A stretch of DNA of 21,951 nucleotides from positions 509 through 22,459 of the forward strand of contig MGGO01000018.1 in NCBI GenBank assembly GCA_001792465.1, given 5' to 3'. The position numbers and the translations under genes are program-made. This DNA is from Candidatus Woesebacteria bacterium RIFCSPHIGHO2_01_FULL_44_10 (GTDB lineage Bacteria > Patescibacteriota > Microgenomatia > UBA8517). Below the pieces are notes generated by a model that was not told the DNA's origin, made no database searches, and saw only the letters and a list, made by a program, of their open reading frames with translations. Position 1 is the first letter of the stretch. Each line of letters opens with the position of its first letter. Shown here in pieces: positions 19,647 to 21,951 of this stretch.

Positions 19647-20723
19647 ATGCAAAAAGTCCTTATTATCTTCTTAACCTCACGCCTCACTTTCATACTCTTT
19701 GCTTTTCTTGCTTCGTACTTTACCCCCTTGGTCACCGGCTACCTGGGCCAGCAATATGACCCAGCTCTACCAAGGCTGGCCTGGGTTTGGGCCAATTTTG
19801 ACGGCATGCATTACCTATCCATTGCCGATAACGGCTATGCTGGGGACAATTTTGCCTTTTTTCCACTTTACCCCTTTCTAATTAATCTAACTGCCTACCT
19901 GATTCCCATTAGTAAGCTTTACCTTGGTTTAACTATTTCGTGGACTGCACTCCTGGGCAGTTTAATACTGATCCATAAAATCATTCGGCTTGATTATTCG
20001 GAAAAAATCGCCACTCGAGCCCTCATTTTACTTTCCTTTTTCCCAATGGCTTTTTTCTATCAATCCGTTTACGCCGAGTCACTTTTTCTTTTGGTTTCAA
20101 CCACCAGCTTTTACTTACTGCGGAAACAAAAATGGTTTGCCTCGGGCATTTTTGGTACTTTGGCGCTAGCTAGCCGGCCTTTTGCTATTGCGCTTTTGCC
20201 GGCCCTTCTTATCGAAGCGTTTCCTAAAAATAAGAAAGTTTTCCTTACGATCTTTTTGGCCGGGTTGGGGCTACTTGCGTATCTTGCATATCAACAAATT
20301 GCTTTCGGTGATTTTCTACTTTTCCAAAAATCCCTGGTCGGCTGGGAGCAAGATCGGGTAGTACTCATTCCTCAAACCATCTATCGCTATTTCAAAATCT
20401 TTGCCGCACCGGGGAGCCTACAAGCCCACTGGGTATCCTACGTTGAATTTATTTGCGTCTTTGCTTATTTTTGGCTTTCTTTCTGGGTATTCAAAAAGAT
20501 CAGGAAATCTTACGGGGTATTTATGATCACTTTAATGCTTATCGTCACTGGCTTGGGGACCTTCACCAGCGTCCCGCGTTACCTGACCAGCATGTTTCCC
20601 GGTTTCTTGGGGCTGTCGGTTTTGTTTAAAAACAGAGTCAAATTTTCGATAGTTCTAATTATTTTTCTAATTCTTGGGTTTATCTTTACGGCTTATTTCA
20701 GCCAAGGAGTCTATGTCGCCTAA
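19647..20723 (+). CDS. PIG-V-like membrane mannosyltransferase (GT76-like)
   Basis: 358 residues, polytopic (about 8-9 membrane segments). The hallmark is in the first outer loop: WANFDGMHYLSIADNGY (47-63) followed by FAFFPLYPFLI, close to the PIG-V/Mannosyltrans_2 pattern 'WDGxHYLxIAxxGY...FFPLYP'. In eukaryotes PIG-V adds the second mannose of the GPI anchor using dolichol-phosphate mannose; bacterial relatives have unknown acceptors. Asp51 would be the catalytic acid or base. The 3' end overlaps the GT2 gene by 11 nt, whose product could supply the lipid-linked sugar. It is divergent from dinB with a 39-bp gap. Confidence 0.82.
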   Translation: MQKVLIIFLTSRLTFILFAFLASYFTPLVTGYLGQQYDPALPRLAWVWANFDGMHYLSIADNGYAGDNFAFFPLYPFLINLTAYLIPISKLYLGLTISWTALLGSLILIHKIIRLDYSEKIATRALILLSFFPMAFFYQSVYAESLFLLVSTTSFYLLRKQKWFASGIFGTLALASRPFAIALLPALLIEAFPKNKKVFLTIFLAGLGLLAYLAYQQIAFGDFLLFQKSLVGWEQDRVVLIPQTIYRYFKIFAAPGSLQAHWVSYVEFICVFAYFWLSFWVFKKIRKSYGVFMITLMLIVTGLGTFTSVPRYLTSMFPGFLGLSVLFKNRVKFSIVLIIFLILGFIFTAYFSQGVYVA

Positions 20724-21420
20724 AATTTCCATCGTCATGCCCACCTACAACGAGGTGGAAAACGTTGAAAACCTCATCCACCGTATAGAAGAAACGCTCA
20801 AGAAAGACTTTGAAATAATAGTTGTTGACGATAATTCACCGGATGATACAGCTGAAATTGTCAGACAGCTCCAGCTCAGAATGCCTTATTTAAGGCTTAT
20901 CGTCCGCCGCAAAAAATTGGGTCTAGCCACAGCTATTCAAAAGGGTATAAAGGCCAGCCGCGGTAGTTTGGTGGGCTGGCTTGACTGCGCCGGAGATATG
21001 CCGCCTGAAAAATTTGCCCAAATGAAAAAGAAATTAACCAGATATGACGTCGTTGTGGGTTCAACATTCATTCCAGGCGGCCGCGACCAACGGGGCGACG
21101 TTGTCTCTGCCCTGGCTAGCCGTCTGATCAATCGGCTTTGCCAATTAGTTCTGGGCAGTGAGATTACCGATTATACCAGCGGATTTATTCTGGCCAAAAA
21201 GGAGACCATTGACTACCAAGTATTCACCGGCCTACACGGAAGTTACTTCATCAAACTTTTGGCATCGGCCCGCAAACACGGCTTCAAGATTGTTGAGATT
21301 CCATATACTCTTGGTCCCCGCCAACACGGTGAGTCCAAACTTTCTGGCTTTATCCCAACCATCAAAACAGGGGTAAATTATTTGCAGGCTTTATTTGAAG
21401 CCAAATTTCTTCTAAAATGA
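20713..21420 (+). CDS. GT2-family polyprenol-phosphate sugar synthase (DPM1-like)
   Basis: 235 residues. ATG 20713 is chosen over an earlier in-frame ATG because AAGGAG (20704-20709) lies just before it, one of the few clear Shine-Dalgarno sites here, and because MSPKISIVMPTYNE is the family N-terminus. Further GT2 marks: IVVDDNSPDDT (about 37-47), DxD-like GWLDCAGDMPPE (about 94-105), TSGFILAKKE (about 155-164) and GPRQHGESKL (about 203-212), which match dolichol-phosphate mannose synthases. No C-terminal membrane helices, so it is the soluble, membrane-associated type. It likely moves a sugar from a GDP- or UDP-donor to a polyprenyl phosphate. Its stop overlaps the Nramp-like ATG (ATGA). 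Confidence 0.87.
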   Translation: MSPKISIVMPTYNEVENVENLIHRIEETLKKDFEIIVVDDNSPDDTAEIVRQLQLRMPYLRLIVRRKKLGLATAIQKGIKASRGSLVGWLDCAGDMPPEKFAQMKKKLTRYDVVVGSTFIPGGRDQRGDVVSALASRLINRLCQLVLGSEITDYTSGFILAKKETIDYQVFTGLHGSYFIKLLASARKHGFKIVEIPYTLGPRQHGESKLSGFIPTIKTGVNYLQALFEAKFLLK

Positions 21421-21951
21421 TTTTTATGCATCTATCTCCACTAAAGAAGAAAAACCTTCCAAAACCATTAAAATTAAGAAAGTTGATTGGACCGAGTTTT
21501 ATCATTCTGGGGGTAGGATTGGGGAGTGGGGAGCTAATACTCTGGCCGTATTTGGTCGCCAATTTCGGTTTAGGCATTGCTTGGGCGGCCATCCTGGGGA
21601 TCTCTTTTCAATTTGTTATCAACATGGAAATTGAGCGCTATAGCCTAGTTACCGGGGAAAGCATTTTCGTAGGTTTAGCCCGTAAATTTGGCCGCTTTAC
21701 TCCGCTGTGGTTCATTTTATCTACCTTTGTGCCCTGGATGTGGCCGGGAATTTTGGCCGCCTCTGCCACCGCTTTTGCTGCTGCCGTGGGAATAGCATAC
21801 TCAAAATACGTCGGGGTTGTCATGCTTTTGCTCTTGGGGGGAATTTATAGTCTGGGCTCGGTCGTCTATAAAACTCAAGAAAAATTCCAGAAAGGCATTA
21901 TTTTAATCGGGGTGCCGTTCATTTTTCTTTTGACTGCCTTTCTTGCCAAAG
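21417..21951 (+). CDS. Nramp-related membrane transporter (partial, cut by window end)
   Basis: 178 residues visible, open to the window edge. After a basic N-terminus, LIGPSFIILGVGLGSGELI (23-41) starts the first helix of an Nramp-like fold, followed by FQFVINMEIERYSLVTGES and further helices. Canonical Nramp metal transporters have DPGN in this first helix; here the matching place reads GSGE, so the Mn/Fe-binding Asp and Asn are missing. This points to the Nramp-related clade with other or unknown substrates. The second half (TM6 MPH motif) lies outside. The ATG overlaps the GT2 stop; a second Met is at residue 4. Confidence 0.75.
   Translation, partial: MIFMHLSPLKKKNLPKPLKLRKLIGPSFIILGVGLGSGELILWPYLVANFGLGIAWAAILGISFQFVINMEIERYSLVTGESIFVGLARKFGRFTPLWFILSTFVPWMWPGILAASATAFAAAVGIAYSKYVGVVMLLLLGGIYSLGSVVYKTQEKFQKGIILIGVPFIFLLTAFLAK

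Noticed and set aside
1..21951. CRISPR array, insertion sequence or rRNA gene
   Set aside because: No regularly spaced repeats, transposase motifs or rRNA-like sequence seen; the only repeats are tRNA-related or single hairpins.

Overview
The window looks like part of the chromosome of a small-genome bacterium, most likely a Candidate Phyla Radiation (Patescibacteria) member and perhaps of Microgenomates type. This is inference from gene style: compact genes with 1-20 bp overlaps, few Shine-Dalgarno sites, -10 boxes sitting 6-7 nt before start codons, densely packed tRNAs, small predicted free-standing endonucleases among the tRNAs, and a DRG-type (archaeal/eukaryotic-like) GTPase. No marker gene that fixes the lineage is present.

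Layout. (1) 1-2553: end of a membrane protein, a membrane-anchored oligopeptide-type binding protein, two small unknown membrane proteins, a small soluble protein and tRNA-His. (2) 2749-9553: the most unusual region, a plus-strand operon. A consensus-like promoter (TTGAAA-17-TATAAT) leads into a 23-residue lysine-rich leader ORF whose stop codon lies in the loop of an intrinsic terminator. The terminator's U-tract ends at the ATG of an Orn/Lys/Arg-type PLP decarboxylase. Then follow a GNAT acyltransferase, an M20 amidohydrolase and two tandem, divergent, full-length class II lysyl-tRNA synthetases. I read this as a lysine-centred (or lysine-analogue) operon under transcription attenuation. (3) 9719-15099: 12 tRNA genes in three groups, interleaved with a LAGLIDADG-like protein, an HNH endonuclease whose stop lies inside tRNA-Phe, a 93-residue unknown, CTP synthase and the DRG-type GTPase. 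A 19-bp copy of the tRNA-Lys 3' end lies 73 bp downstream of that tRNA. (4) 15166-16736: cell-wall hydrolase-like secreted protein, SAM methyltransferase, a candidate ~80-nt small RNA with its own strong promoter and terminator, and tRNA-Leu(UAG). (5) 16757-21951: AstE/M14-like deacylase, small membrane protein and DUF192 protein with overlapping ends; dinB on the opposite strand, overlapping the DUF192 gene tail to tail; then an overlapping run of a PIG-V-like mannosyltransferase, a DPM1-like GT2 and the start of an Nramp-related transporter.

How the genes work together: the decarboxylase, acyltransferase, amidohydrolase and two LysRS genes together suggest modification and charging of lysine or a lysine-like amino acid, and the Lys-rich leader would make expression depend on lysyl-tRNA supply or on peptide-mediated arrest. 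The GT2 and PIG-V-like proteins fit a dolichol-phosphate-mannose style pathway (make a lipid-linked sugar inside, use it outside). All of these are readings of sequence only; no database search was possible.
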